The notes under the pieces: generated by a model
The model's input: the letters and a program-made list of their open reading frames with translations, nothing else
What the model was told of the DNA's origin: nothing
The model's database searches: none
Translations under genes and position numbers: made by a program
Shown: positions 27,469 through 36,383 of the stretch, piece after piece
Layout of the letters: every line of letters begins with the position of its first letter
Position numbering within the stretch: position 1 is the first letter of the stretch
Assembly: GCA_020636915.1 (NCBI GenBank)
Contig: JACJWV010000002.1
Coordinates: 248,001 to 312,000, forward strand
DNA length: 64,000 nucleotides
Origin: Nocardioides sp.
GTDB taxonomy: Bacteria; Actinomycetota; Actinomycetes; Propionibacteriales; Nocardioidaceae
Reading direction: 5' to 3'

Positions 27469-29112
27469 GTGAACGACGGCCCGCTCATCGTCCAGTCGGA
27501 CAAGACCCTCCTGCTCGAGGTCGACCACGAGCGCGCCGACGCCTGCCGCAAGGCGATCGCGCCGTTCGCCGAGCTCGAGCGCTCGCCCGAGCACGTCCAC
27601 ACCTACCGGCTCACCCCACTCGGCCTGTGGAACGCCCGGGCGGCCGGCCACGACGCCGAGCAGGTGGTCGACACGCTGCTCGAGTACAGCCGGTACGCCG
27701 TACCGCACGCGCTCCTCGTCGACGTCGCCGAGACGATGGCCCGCTACGGCCGGCTGCGGCTGGAGAAGCACCCCACGCACGGCCTGGTCCTGGTGTCGAA
27801 CGACCGCCCGGTGCTCGAGGAGGTGCTGCGGGCCAAGAAGGTCGCCGGCATGATCGGCGACCGCATCGACGACGACACCGTGGTCGTGCACGCCTCCGAG
27901 CGCGGCAACCTCAAGCAGGCGCTGCTCAAGCTCGGCTGGCCGGCCGAGGACTACGCCGGGTACGTCGACGGGGAGGCGCACCCGATCGCGCTCGACGAGA
28001 CCGCGTGGCACCTGCGGACCTACCAGCGCGAGGCGGCCGACTCCTTCTGGCACGGCGGGTCGGGGGTCGTGGTGCTGCCGTGCGGGGCCGGCAAGACGCT
28101 GGTCGGCGCGGCCGCGATGGCGGAGGCGAAGGCGACCACGCTGATCCTCGTCACCAACACCGTCTCCGCCCGGCAGTGGAAGGACGAGCTGGTGCGTCGC
28201 ACCTCGCTGACGGAGGAGGAGATCGGGGAGTACTCCGGGGCGGTCAAGGAGGTCCGGCCGGTCACCATCGCGACGTACCAGGTCCTGACCACCAAGCGGA
28301 AGGGTGTCTACCCGCACCTCGAGCTCCTCGACGCCCGCGACTGGGGGCTGATCGTCTACGACGAGGTGCACCTGCTGCCGGCGCCGATCTTCCGGATGAC
28401 CGCCAACCTGCAGGCCCGGCGCCGGCTCGGCCTCACCGCGACGCTGGTGCGCGAGGACGGACGGGAGGGCGACGTCTTCTCGCTGATCGGGCCGAAGCGG
28501 TACGACGCCCCGTGGAAGGACATCGAGGCGCAGGGCTGGATCGCCCCGGCCGACTGCGTCGAGGTGCGCGTGACGCTGCCGTCGTCCGAGCGCATCGTCT
28601 ACGCGACCGCCGAGCCCGAGGAGCGCTACCGGCTCGCGTCGTGCACCCACCACAAGATCGACGTCGTGCGCTCGCTGGTCGAGTCGCACCCGGGCCAACC
28701 CACGTTGGTGATCGGGCAGTACATCGACCAGCTCGACGAGATCGCCGCCGCGCTCGACGCCCCCGTCATCAAGGGTGAGACGACGGTCAAGGAGCGGCAG
28801 CGGCTCTTCGACGCCTTCCGCGCCGGCGAGGTCGGCCTGCTCGTGGTCTCCAAGGTCGCGAACTTCTCCATCGACCTGCCCTCGGCCGAGGTGGCCATCC
28901 AGGTGTCGGGCTCCTTCGGCTCCCGCCAGGAGGAGGCGCAGCGGCTCGGCCGGCTGCTCCGCCCCAAGACCGAGGGCCGGACCGCGCACTTCTACACGAT
29001 CGTCTCGCGCGACACCGTCGACGCCGACTTCGCCCAGAACCGGCAGCGGTTCCTCGCCGAGCAGGGCTACGCCTACCGGATCGTCGACGCGGAGGACCTG
29101 GGGGCCCGCTAG
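27469..29112 (+). CDS. XPB/Ssl2-family 3'-5' DNA helicase
   Basis: 547-aa superfamily-2 helicase. N-terminal damage-recognition-like region (1-180), then Walker A LPCGAGKT (about residue 204), DEVH box in IVYDEVHL, motif III GLTATL followed by the XPB-specific RED motif in LVREDGREG, and motif VI QRLGRLLRP near residue 500. Bacterial XPB unwinds DNA 3'-5' and is implicated in repair. The GTG at 27469 is supported by its -10. Rv0861c of Mycobacterium is the likely orthologue; the helicase-associated protein at 24337 is its probable partner. Confidence 0.95.
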   Translation: MNDGPLIVQSDKTLLLEVDHERADACRKAIAPFAELERSPEHVHTYRLTPLGLWNARAAGHDAEQVVDTLLEYSRYAVPHALLVDVAETMARYGRLRLEKHPTHGLVLVSNDRPVLEEVLRAKKVAGMIGDRIDDDTVVVHASERGNLKQALLKLGWPAEDYAGYVDGEAHPIALDETAWHLRTYQREAADSFWHGGSGVVVLPCGAGKTLVGAAAMAEAKATTLILVTNTVSARQWKDELVRRTSLTEEEIGEYSGAVKEVRPVTIATYQVLTTKRKGVYPHLELLDARDWGLIVYDEVHLLPAPIFRMTANLQARRRLGLTATLVREDGREGDVFSLIGPKRYDAPWKDIEAQGWIAPADCVEVRVTLPSSERIVYATAEPEERYRLASCTHHKIDVVRSLVESHPGQPTLVIGQYIDQLDEIAAALDAPVIKGETTVKERQRLFDAFRAGEVGLLVVSKVANFSIDLPSAEVAIQVSGSFGSRQEEAQRLGRLLRPKTEGRTAHFYTIVSRDTVDADFAQNRQRFLAEQGYAYRIVDAEDLGAR

Positions 29113-29160
29113 GCCGATCGCGGTGCCGCCCGGGGTGGACGTCATGACGCGCCGTGGGAC

Positions 29161-29200
29161 GTCATACGAACCGGCTCCCCCGACGACCACCCCGTATGAC
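29161..29200. repeat. 40-bp palindromic element, copy 1
   Basis: Ends GTCATACG and CGTATGAC are perfect inverted repeats around a C-rich core. Similar 40-bp units are at 29225-29264 and 43787-43826. Confidence 0.7.
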
Positions 29201-29224
29201 GCCCGGCAACACCCGCAGCACGAC

Positions 29225-29264
29225 GTCATGCACACCGGCCGCCCGGGCGACCAGCTCGTACGAC
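29225..29264. repeat. 40-bp palindromic element, copy 2
   Basis: Same length and orientation as 29161-29200, 30 of 40 bases identical by hand alignment; ends GTCATGC and CGTACGAC. Confidence 0.6.
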
Positions 29265-29295
29265 GTCCCCGGGCCCCCGGGCGCCGGGAGGGGCA

Positions 29296-29301
29296 TACGC
29301 T
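29296..29301 (+). promoter_or_regulatory. -10 element (leaderless) of the small membrane protein gene
   Basis: TACGCT, 7 bases before the ATG at 29309. Confidence 0.5.
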
Positions 29302-29308
29302 GCCGACC

Positions 29309-29719
29309 ATGTCCGTGCCGCAGGGTCCGCCGCCGCCACCAGCCCACCAGCCGGCGGGCTGGATCCGGCTGACCGTGCAGGGCAACGCGCTGACCAGCAA
29401 CATGGTGACGCCGAGCGTGCGGCTCAACGGCTACCCCGTGCAGGGTGCGTACGGCGCCTCGGTGCACCCGGTCCCGCCGGGGCCGTGGCACGTCGACGTG
29501 CACTGCCAGTGGTTGCGGCAGTACGGCCAGGCCGCCCTGGACGTCCAGGTGGCCGACGGCCAGACGGTCGACGTGTTCTACGCGCCGCCGTGGCACCAGT
29601 TCGCCGCCGGGCGGATCGGCCTGGAGCCACAGCCGCGTCCGGGGCTCGGGCTCTTCCTGGTGCTGATGGCGGTCGTCGTCGTGGTGGTCGTCGCCGGGAT
29701 CGCGGTCAGTCTCCTCTGA
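29309..29719 (+). CDS. Small protein with C-terminal membrane anchor, unknown function
   Basis: 136 aa: a Pro-rich start (MSVPQGPPPPPAHQPAGW), a compact beta-rich domain (VRLNGYPVQGAYGASVHPVPPG, split as VRLNGYPVQ and GAYGASVHPVPPG) and a single C-terminal transmembrane helix rich in valine (residues about 112-134). The domain resembles small PEGA-like or carbohydrate-type sandwich modules, but I cannot assign a family. Its last 14 bases overlap the 3' end of the convergent hydrolase gene. Confidence 0.75.
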   Translation: MSVPQGPPPPPAHQPAGWIRLTVQGNALTSNMVTPSVRLNGYPVQGAYGASVHPVPPGPWHVDVHCQWLRQYGQAALDVQVADGQTVDVFYAPPWHQFAAGRIGLEPQPRPGLGLFLVLMAVVVVVVVAGIAVSLL

Positions 29720-32462
29720 CCCAGATCGTGCGGGTGACCCGCGTGCGGTCCACCCACACCTTCAGCGTGACCGACTCCCGGCCCTCGGTCCGGTGGTCGC
29801 GGCGCGTCGGCACCGTGAGCACCACCCTGGTCGAGCCGGCCGGCAGGTCGTCGTACACCCGCGGGTGGTAGGACCACAGCGGCTCGAGCGGGCGGAAGGC
29901 GCTCCCGACGCTGCTCGCGAGCCAGTCGGGAGGAACGTCGCCGGCGGCGAGGGTCGGCCGCGGACCACGGACCACCTCGCCCGACACCCACGTGTCGTAG
30001 CCGACCGGCCGGGCGAGCTTCACGACCCACTGTGCCGGACGGCCCTCCTCGACCGACCGCGTGACCGGCTGCACGGTGACGCGCGGCGTCGGGTCGTCGT
30101 CGACCACGGTGAGGTCGCCGGTCCAGGCGTCGGTCATCACGTTGCGGACCGCGAACATCGAGATCTGCGTGACCTGGCGGGGGTAGTCGTCGAGCCGGTC
30201 CGCGTCGTAGGTGACGGGGACCCAGCCGCTGGTCTGCCCGGGCGCGAGGTCGATGTTGAACCGCTGCTGCTGTCCGCGGGACTGGCCGCTGGTCGTGACC
30301 GCGAGCCGGGCCGGCGCGGTGACGTCGCCGTGCACCTCGAACGGCACCCGGGCCGTGACCGCGCCCGGCCCGTCGCCCTCGGCGATCCGCACCCGGCCGA
30401 CGTCGACGGTCGGCAGCCGCAGCTCCGGCACCGCCACCAGGGCGTCCGGCGCAGCGGCGAGGTCAGCGACCCAGACCTGGCCCTGGTCGCTGGCGCTGAC
30501 GAGGTCGACCTGCGTGATGTCCGTGAGGTCGACACCGGTGGCCGTCGACGGGTCGGCGACGAGCTCCTGCGCCCAGTACTTCTGGGTCTCCAGCCGCCGG
30601 CCCAGCAGGGGCAGCCCGCCACCGCCGACCGGCGTGAGGAGCGCGCTCGCCCCGTCGCCGTCGGTGATCCGGACCCGGAGGTCGACCGCGCCCGCACGCG
30701 GGTCGGTGATCGTGCGCAGGTCCAGGCGCCGCGAGCTGAGGTCGAGCGGACGGCGCAGGAGCAGTCCGCCGGACTGGCCCGCGGCGGACCACGACATCTG
30801 GAAGAACTGCCGGGTCGGCAGCTGCTCCCACACCGACGGCCAGTGCGGGTGCACGGCGACGTAGTCGAGCCCGTGGGTGCACGACGCGACGCGGCCGCTG
30901 TCGTCGGACCCGACGCACATCCGGGTGTCCGCCCCGTCCGCGAGGTCCAGCGTCGCGCCGCTCCCGGGGGCCCGGACGTCGCGGCCGCCGCCGATCGCGT
31001 GGCTGAGCACCTGCGCGTCACCGGTCGAGGCCACCCGCGCCCGGGTGCCGTCGAAGAGCGGCAGCACGTCCTGCTCGTCGCTGGCGAAGAGGTGCACCGC
31101 GCCCGCGACGTACGCCGTCCCGACGTCCTGCTGCTCCTGCGGCGTCAGCCGCTCGGGGTTGTTGCTACCGCACTCGGCGCGCTTGGAGCCGCCCCAGTCG
31201 TCCCACGCCGGCGCCGCCGCGATGCCGGGCGTCCACTCGGTGTTGAAGAAGTTGTGGTTGGCGCCCATCACCAGCACCGAGCTCTTCAGCGACGTGTCAC
31301 CGGTCGTGAGGTCGCGCGACACGTCGGTGAACCGCTGCCCCTCGAGGTCGCTGACGTCGCCGTCGCAGAAGGGCAGCAGGGTCACGGTCGGCACGTACGG
31401 CGCGGTCTGGTCGCCGAAGTCGGTCGGCGCGATCAGCACCTGCCCGACGATCCGGTACGGCGCGCTCAGCGGGATCTCGATCGACGCCCGGTCGACGCCC
31501 TCGCCGCCGCGGCTGTGCCCGACGAGCACCACGCGGTCCAGGTCGACCTGGTGCTCGGCCGCGATGTCGGTCCAGTGGTCGAGGTGCTGCTCGACCATGG
31601 CGGCCCGGGCGTCGGCACCGCCGTCGGGGAGGCGGTAGTCCTGGGCGTTGATGCCGTTCACGCGGATCGACACGGTCGTGTAGCCCTGCGAGGCGAGCAC
31701 CCGCTGGATGTAGTCGTAGCCGAGCTGGCTGGGGATCTCCAGCTGGGGCGCCTGGCACGGCCACGACCCGTCCGCGCTCTCGTCGCCCGGGTCGTAGCAG
31801 ACGCTGTGCCGACCGTGCAGGAAGAGCACCAGCGGCCGCGGGCCGGTCGGGGCGTCCGCGGCGGGCTCCACGACGTGGCCGACCATCTCGATCGGCTCCG
31901 GCATGCCCGGCAGCGGGACCGGGTCGAGCTCGTAGTCGCTGGTCGACACGGCGTAAGGGCCCGGCGTCGCGGGGTCGACCGGGAGCGTCACCGTCCCGGG
32001 CAGGTCGAGCGGTACGGCGGGCGCCGCACCCGCCCGCGCCCGGTCGTCACCCGGGACGTCGAGCCGGTCGCCGGACAGCAGGACGTCGAGGTCGGCGGGG
32101 TCCGGCCGGGTCGCGGACTCCACGAGCGCGGAGACGGTGCGTCCGTCCCGGGCGATGGTCGGCGCGCCGATCCGCAGCGACCCGGGGCCGACGATCGTCG
32201 GGCGGTCGGAGGTCATCGGGAAGTCGATCGGCGAGCGCCACGAGACCTGGTACCGGTCCCCTCCGAGCGCCTGCACCTGCCAGGTGCCGCGGGCACCCTT
32301 CCCCGCGGGCGCGGCGGGTGCCGCGACCGCCGGAGCCGCCGAGGGCGACCCCGCTGCCGGCGTACCGGACGTGGCTGCGGTCGTGGCGGCCGTCGCGACG
32401 AGTGCGACGAGGACGGCGCCGATGCGCCCGCGAGCTCCCATGCTCCGAATCATGCCCCGCAT
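29706..32462 (-). CDS. Large secreted alpha/beta hydrolase (esterase/lipase-like)
   Basis: 918-aa exported protein. Signal peptide in the first 45 residues (GRIGAVLVALVATAATTAA); start may be Met1, 4 or 8. The hydrolase core (about residues 190-480) shows the oxyanion LFLHGRH, nucleophile elbow VGHSRGG and a later ANHNFFNTEW that may carry the catalytic His. Several disulphide-type cysteines are present. The last 450 residues look like beta-sandwich domains (Calx-beta-like VTVQPVTRSVEEGRPAQW). The substrate is unknown. It diverges from serA, and its 3' end overlaps the membrane-protein gene by 14 bp. Confidence 0.82.
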   Translation of the reverse strand: MRGMIRSMGARGRIGAVLVALVATAATTAATSGTPAAGSPSAAPAVAAPAAPAGKGARGTWQVQALGGDRYQVSWRSPIDFPMTSDRPTIVGPGSLRIGAPTIARDGRTVSALVESATRPDPADLDVLLSGDRLDVPGDDRARAGAAPAVPLDLPGTVTLPVDPATPGPYAVSTSDYELDPVPLPGMPEPIEMVGHVVEPAADAPTGPRPLVLFLHGRHSVCYDPGDESADGSWPCQAPQLEIPSQLGYDYIQRVLASQGYTTVSIRVNGINAQDYRLPDGGADARAAMVEQHLDHWTDIAAEHQVDLDRVVLVGHSRGGEGVDRASIEIPLSAPYRIVGQVLIAPTDFGDQTAPYVPTVTLLPFCDGDVSDLEGQRFTDVSRDLTTGDTSLKSSVLVMGANHNFFNTEWTPGIAAAPAWDDWGGSKRAECGSNNPERLTPQEQQDVGTAYVAGAVHLFASDEQDVLPLFDGTRARVASTGDAQVLSHAIGGGRDVRAPGSGATLDLADGADTRMCVGSDDSGRVASCTHGLDYVAVHPHWPSVWEQLPTRQFFQMSWSAAGQSGGLLLRRPLDLSSRRLDLRTITDPRAGAVDLRVRITDGDGASALLTPVGGGGLPLLGRRLETQKYWAQELVADPSTATGVDLTDITQVDLVSASDQGQVWVADLAAAPDALVAVPELRLPTVDVGRVRIAEGDGPGAVTARVPFEVHGDVTAPARLAVTTSGQSRGQQQRFNIDLAPGQTSGWVPVTYDADRLDDYPRQVTQISMFAVRNVMTDAWTGDLTVVDDDPTPRVTVQPVTRSVEEGRPAQWVVKLARPVGYDTWVSGEVVRGPRPTLAAGDVPPDWLASSVGSAFRPLEPLWSYHPRVYDDLPAGSTRVVLTVPTRRDHRTEGRESVTLKVWVDRTRVTRTIWVRGD

Positions 32463-32505
32463 CCCAGCGTTCGGCGCCGTTTCGGCCCCACCCCCGGTGC
32501 CGACC

Positions 32506-32511
32506 TAGGCT
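32506..32511 (+). promoter_or_regulatory. -10 element (leaderless) of serA
   Basis: TAGGCT, 8 bases before the GTG at 32520. Confidence 0.55.
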
Positions 32512-32519
32512 GGTGGACC

Positions 32520-33743
32520 GTGAAGGTGCTGTTGCTGGAGAACATCCACCCGGTCGCGGTCGAGATCCTCGAGTCGCGCGGCTTCGACGTGGAGCTGCGG
32601 GCGGGGTCCCTCTCCGAGGACGAGCTCGTGGAGACGCTCCCGGGCGTCCACCTGCTCGGCATCCGCTCCAACACCCACATCACCCCGCGGGTGCTCGACG
32701 CGGCGGGCGACCTCCTGGCGATCGGCTGCTTCTGCATCGGCACCAACCAGGTCGACCTCACCTCGGCGGCCCAGCGCGGCATCGCGGTGTTCAACGCGCC
32801 GTACTCCAACACCCGCAGCGTGGTCGAGCTGGTGATCGGCGAGATCATCGTGCTCGGCCGCCGGCTGGCGGAGAAGACCGAGCGCATGCACGCCGGGATC
32901 TGGGACAAGTCGGCGAAGGGCAGCCACGAGATCCGCGGCCGGACGCTGGGCATCGTGGGCTACGGCAACATCGGCACCCAGCTCTCGAACCTCGCCGAGG
33001 CGATGGGCATGCGGGTCATCTTCTTCGACACCGCCGACCGGCTCGCGCACGGCAACGCCCAGCGGATGAAGACCCTCGACGCCCTGCTCGCCGAGGCCGA
33101 CGTCGTGAGCATCCACGTCGACGGCCGCCCGGGCAACGCCGGGCTCTTCGGGGCCGAGCAGTTCGCGAAGATGAAGGCGCGCAGCCTCTTCATCAACGCC
33201 TCGCGCGGCATGGTCGTCGACGACGTCGCCCTGCGCGAGCACATCCTCTCCGGCCACATCGCCGGCGCGGCGCTCGACGTCTTCCCGATCGAGCCCAAGG
33301 CCCAGGGCGACCCGTTCGAGTCGGCGCTGCGCGGCCTCGACAACGTCATCCTCACCCCCCACGTCGGCGGCTCGACGCAGGAGGCACAGGAGGAGATCGG
33401 CTACTTCGTGGCCAACAAGCTCAGCGGGTTCGCGCTCGAGGGCCGCACCGAGCTGTCGGTGAACATGCCGACCGTGCAGGCCCCCGAGCTGACCGCGGGA
33501 CACCGGATCGGCTTCCTGCACGCCAGCGTGCCGGGAGTGCTCGCGAACGTGAACGGCGTGCTGGCCGACGCCGGCGCCAACGTCACCGGGCAGTACCTCT
33601 CGACCCGGGGCGAGGTCGGGTACGTCGTCACCGACACCCTCGACCCGCTCCCCGAGGACGCACTCGCCAAGCTCGCCGAGTCCGAGCACACCATCTGGTT
33701 GCGCACCTGGGACGACCGCCGGGTCGTCCCGCGCCTGGGCTGA
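32520..33743 (+). CDS. serA: D-3-phosphoglycerate dehydrogenase (short, E. coli type)
   Basis: 407 aa. First step of serine synthesis: 3-phosphoglycerate to 3-phosphohydroxypyruvate with NAD. Substrate domain with IRSNTHIT, Rossmann domain with LGIVGYGNIGTQ (about residue 150), catalytic Arg in INASRG, Glu in DVFPIEP and His in LTPHVGGST. A single C-terminal ACT domain (GVLANVNGVLADAGANVTGQ) gives serine feedback. It lacks the extra intervening domain of the ~530-aa mycobacterial type. GTG start (VKVLLLENIHPVAVEIL) is supported by the -10. Confidence 0.93.
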   Translation: MKVLLLENIHPVAVEILESRGFDVELRAGSLSEDELVETLPGVHLLGIRSNTHITPRVLDAAGDLLAIGCFCIGTNQVDLTSAAQRGIAVFNAPYSNTRSVVELVIGEIIVLGRRLAEKTERMHAGIWDKSAKGSHEIRGRTLGIVGYGNIGTQLSNLAEAMGMRVIFFDTADRLAHGNAQRMKTLDALLAEADVVSIHVDGRPGNAGLFGAEQFAKMKARSLFINASRGMVVDDVALREHILSGHIAGAALDVFPIEPKAQGDPFESALRGLDNVILTPHVGGSTQEAQEEIGYFVANKLSGFALEGRTELSVNMPTVQAPELTAGHRIGFLHASVPGVLANVNGVLADAGANVTGQYLSTRGEVGYVVTDTLDPLPEDALAKLAESEHTIWLRTWDDRRVVPRLG

Positions 33744-33772
33744 GCCTGGCCGGCCCGCTTCGGCCAGCCCCG

Positions 33773-33778
33773 TAGTCT
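33773..33778 (+). promoter_or_regulatory. -10 element (leaderless) of the MpaB-type gene
   Basis: TAGTCT, 7 bases before the ATG at 33786. Confidence 0.55.
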
Positions 33779-33785
33779 CGGGGCC

Positions 33786-34649
33786 ATGGCGGGCGTGCGC
33801 GAGCGACTGGGCCACGAGCTGTTCCTGCGGGTCGCGGGGCCGGACGGGCCGAAGCAGGCCGCGCGGATCCACGGCCGCCCCGGTCCTCGCTGGTTCGACC
33901 CCGCCAGCCCGATCGGCCGGGTCCACGGCGACGCCTCGATGTTCGTGGGCGGCATCCGCGCTCTGCTGCTGCAGACCCTGCACCCTGCCGCCATGCGCGG
34001 GGTCGCCGAGCACTCCGGCTACCGCGGCGACATGTGGGGTCGGCTGGCCCGCACCAGCACCTTCCTCGCCGTCACGACCTTCGGACACGCCGACGACGCC
34101 GAGCAGGCGGTGCGAGCGGTGCGCCGCATCCACGAGCGGGTCACGGGGACGATGGACGACGGCACGCCGTACGCCGCCAGCGACCCGCACCTGCTGATGT
34201 GGGTGCACGTCGCGGAGGTCGACAGCTTCCTGCGGGCCCACACCGTCTACGGCGCCGAGCCGCTGGTCGGCGCCGACCGCGACACCTACGTCGCCCAGGC
34301 CGGCGAGGTCGCCCGCCGCCTCGGGGTCGTCGACCCGCCGCAGACCGAGGCGGAGCTCGCGCAGGTGCTGGCGTCGTACCGACCCGAGCTGCGCGGCACC
34401 GCCGAGGCCCGGGAGGCCGTGGCCTACCTGCTGCTGCGACCGCCGCTGCCGCTGCTCGCGCGGGCGCCGTACGGCGTCCTCGTGGCCGCCGCCGTCGGGC
34501 TGATGCCGCGGTGGACCCGGCGGCCGCTGCGCCTGCCCTACCTGCCGTTCTCCGAGCGGACGGTCGTCCGCGCGCTCGGCGGAGCCGCGACCGGCACGAT
34601 CCGGTGGGCGATGGCGCCCGGCCGCGAGGAGCGCACCCGGGCGTCCTGA
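33786..34649 (+). CDS. Oxygenase MpaB family protein (DUF2236)
   Basis: 287 aa, all-helical. Conserved DUF2236 features: RVHGDASMFVGGIRALLLQTLHP near residue 40 (split as RVHGDASMFVGG and IRALLLQTLHP), HSGYRGDMWGRLARTSTFL, and the WVHVAEVDSFL helix with the histidine proposed as haem or metal ligand. Family members include MpaB of mycophenolic-acid biosynthesis and latex-clearing proteins. The natural substrate is unknown. It follows serA by 42 bp but has its own -10. Confidence 0.88.
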   Translation: MAGVRERLGHELFLRVAGPDGPKQAARIHGRPGPRWFDPASPIGRVHGDASMFVGGIRALLLQTLHPAAMRGVAEHSGYRGDMWGRLARTSTFLAVTTFGHADDAEQAVRAVRRIHERVTGTMDDGTPYAASDPHLLMWVHVAEVDSFLRAHTVYGAEPLVGADRDTYVAQAGEVARRLGVVDPPQTEAELAQVLASYRPELRGTAEAREAVAYLLLRPPLPLLARAPYGVLVAAAVGLMPRWTRRPLRLPYLPFSERTVVRALGGAATGTIRWAMAPGREERTRAS

Positions 34650-34726
34650 CAGGAGCGGTGCAGCTGGACCGCCGGGTCTTGAGGAAGACCTGAACTTTCC
34701 TTGCACGGTGGTCCAGATGGCCTGCC

Positions 34727-34732
34727 TACCAT
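34727..34732 (+). promoter_or_regulatory. -10 element (leaderless) of the secreted repeat-protein gene
   Basis: TACCAT, 6 bases before the ATG at 34739. TTGCAC at 34701-34706 could be a -35, but the 20-base spacer is long. Confidence 0.4.
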
Positions 34733-34738
34733 GGAGAC

Positions 34739-36025
34739 ATGCGTTTCCCCCGCCTGTCCCGCGTCGTCGTCGCGATCGTCGTGGCGCTCATCGCGTCGCT
34801 CGTCGCGGTCGGCGCGACGACGACCTCGGCGAGCGCCGCCGAGACCGGCAAGGTGCGTGGCGCCATCTACGCAGGGAAGGGCCTCGCCGACCGCATCCAG
34901 GTGACGTGGTTCGACTCGGACTGGCACTACATCGGCAAGCGCAAGCTCTCGCGTGGCGTCTACTCGCTGCGGCTGCGGACCGGGACCTACTGGCTGCAGT
35001 TCACGGATCTGCGGCCCGTCTACGACGTCACGAGGTACGCCCCGACCAACGTCAAGGTGACGGTGAGGTCGGGCCGCACCGCCACCAAGACCGTCCACAT
35101 GCATCGAGGCGCCGCCATCACCGGCGTGGTCAAGGCGGGGGGCAAGCCCGCCGGCGGCGCCCGGATCGTCGCTGCGAACACGTCCGAGCAGTCCTTCTCG
35201 GTCAACGCCAACTCGAAGGGTCAGTTCGCTGTCGGTGGGCTGCCCGCGGGCAGCTACTCGGTGTTCTCCTACGATCGCGCGAAGAAGTGGGTCGGCAAGA
35301 GCCTGTGGGTCCCGGGGATGAAGCTGGGCCAGCAGAAGAACGTCACGGCCGCGATGAACGTCCGCGCGGGGACGCTGCTGGTGGACTTCTACAACGGCAA
35401 CGGTGACTCGCTGGGCGGAAAGGCGTTCGTGACCGCGGTCAGCCGGAGCTCCGGGCAGTTCTGGACGGCGAAGATGTCCGGGGGGTCAGCGACGTTCGCG
35501 GGTCTCTACCCCGGGAAGTACAAGCTGGTGGTACCCGACGTCGGGGCGTGGTTCGGGCGGACCGGTGCGGTCACCGGAAAGGTCCGGTCGGGGCGTCCTG
35601 CGTTCGGCAGCTTCCGCCTGACCAAGCACGGCGCGTGGATCTCCGGCACGGTGGTGGACGCCTCGGCCCAGGGCCGCGTCCTCGGCGGCGCCGTGGTCCA
35701 GGCCTGGTCCTCCGCCGGCACCAAGCTCGGGGAGGCCACGAGCGACGACGACGGCCTGTTCTCGATCACCGGGCCCATCCACACCCAGTCGGACGTGACC
35801 CTGGTCGTGCAGCCGGGACCGTACAGCGACTACCTGGGCGACGAGCCGCTGCGCTGCCAGTACGTGCGCACCCCGCACCCCGGCTACTCCGTGCTGGAGG
35901 ACGAGGACAACTTCGTCGACCTGCTCACGATCAACAGGCTCTCGCCCCAGACCAAGCAGGGTTGCGAGGCGAGGGCCGACCGGTCCGGCGCTCAGCCGAA
36001 GCGCATGTCCGCGTCGCCCCAGTAG
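34739..36025 (+). CDS. Secreted protein with carboxypeptidase-regulatory-like beta-sandwich repeats
   Basis: 428 aa. Signal peptide MRFPRLSRVVVAIVVALIAS with cleavage near SASA. The mature part consists of about four repeated beta-sandwich modules of the carboxypeptidase-regulatory-like or prealbumin-like type, each with patterns such as GVVKAGGKPAGGARIVAAN, GQFAVGGLPAGSYSV, and ISGTVVDASAQGRVLGGAVV. No catalytic motif; probably an extracellular adhesive or structural protein. The codon use is less extreme in GC than its neighbours. Its end overlaps the convergent isomerase-like gene by 34 bp. Confidence 0.8.
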   Translation: MRFPRLSRVVVAIVVALIASLVAVGATTTSASAAETGKVRGAIYAGKGLADRIQVTWFDSDWHYIGKRKLSRGVYSLRLRTGTYWLQFTDLRPVYDVTRYAPTNVKVTVRSGRTATKTVHMHRGAAITGVVKAGGKPAGGARIVAANTSEQSFSVNANSKGQFAVGGLPAGSYSVFSYDRAKKWVGKSLWVPGMKLGQQKNVTAAMNVRAGTLLVDFYNGNGDSLGGKAFVTAVSRSSGQFWTAKMSGGSATFAGLYPGKYKLVVPDVGAWFGRTGAVTGKVRSGRPAFGSFRLTKHGAWISGTVVDASAQGRVLGGAVVQAWSSAGTKLGEATSDDDGLFSITGPIHTQSDVTLVVQPGPYSDYLGDEPLRCQYVRTPHPGYSVLEDEDNFVDLLTINRLSPQTKQGCEARADRSGAQPKRMSASPQ

Positions 36026-36366
36026 GCCTTCATCGAGGTGATCCGGCCCTCGTCGTCGAAGGTCATCACCTCGATCGGCGAGACCGTCACCGTCATGCCC
36101 TCGGGGCGGGTGACGATCACGAAGTGGAACGCCGCGGTGCCGGCCACGACGCGCAGCTCGACGAGGCGGGTCTCGGTCTCCAGCGGCTCGACGGTGGCGT
36201 AGAACTCGCGGATCGCGGCGGCGCCCCGCCGTACCTCGGACCCGACCGGGTCCTCCAGGGTGGCGTCGTCGGCGTACAGCGCCGTGATCTGGTCGGCGGT
36301 GCCCGTCTCGACCAGCCGCAAGTACTCCGTCACGACCTCACGCACGCGCTCGCCGGTCGCCGCCAT
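35992..36366 (-). CDS. SnoaL/NTF2-like steroid delta-isomerase-type protein
   Basis: 124-aa single NTF2-like domain. The patterns YLRLVETGTADQITALYADDATLEDPVGSE (given as YLRLVETGTADQ and LYADDATLEDPVGSE) and FDDEGRITSMKAYWG match ketosteroid isomerase-related proteins; the Tyr and Asp of the KSI active site appear to have counterparts but cannot be proven. A KstR-like operator lies 18-31 bases upstream, which supports a role in steroid catabolism. It is monocistronic, overlapping the 3' end of the convergent gene. Confidence 0.88.
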   Translation of the reverse strand: MAATGERVREVVTEYLRLVETGTADQITALYADDATLEDPVGSEVRRGAAAIREFYATVEPLETETRLVELRVVAGTAAFHFVIVTRPEGMTVTVSPIEVMTFDDEGRITSMKAYWGDADMRFG

Positions 36367-36383
36367 CGCCGCCCACCTCTCGC

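Noticed and set aside
30137..31021. Second coding frame inside the secreted hydrolase gene
   Set aside because: Same-strand shadow frame rich in Arg, Ser and Thr; no conserved motif.
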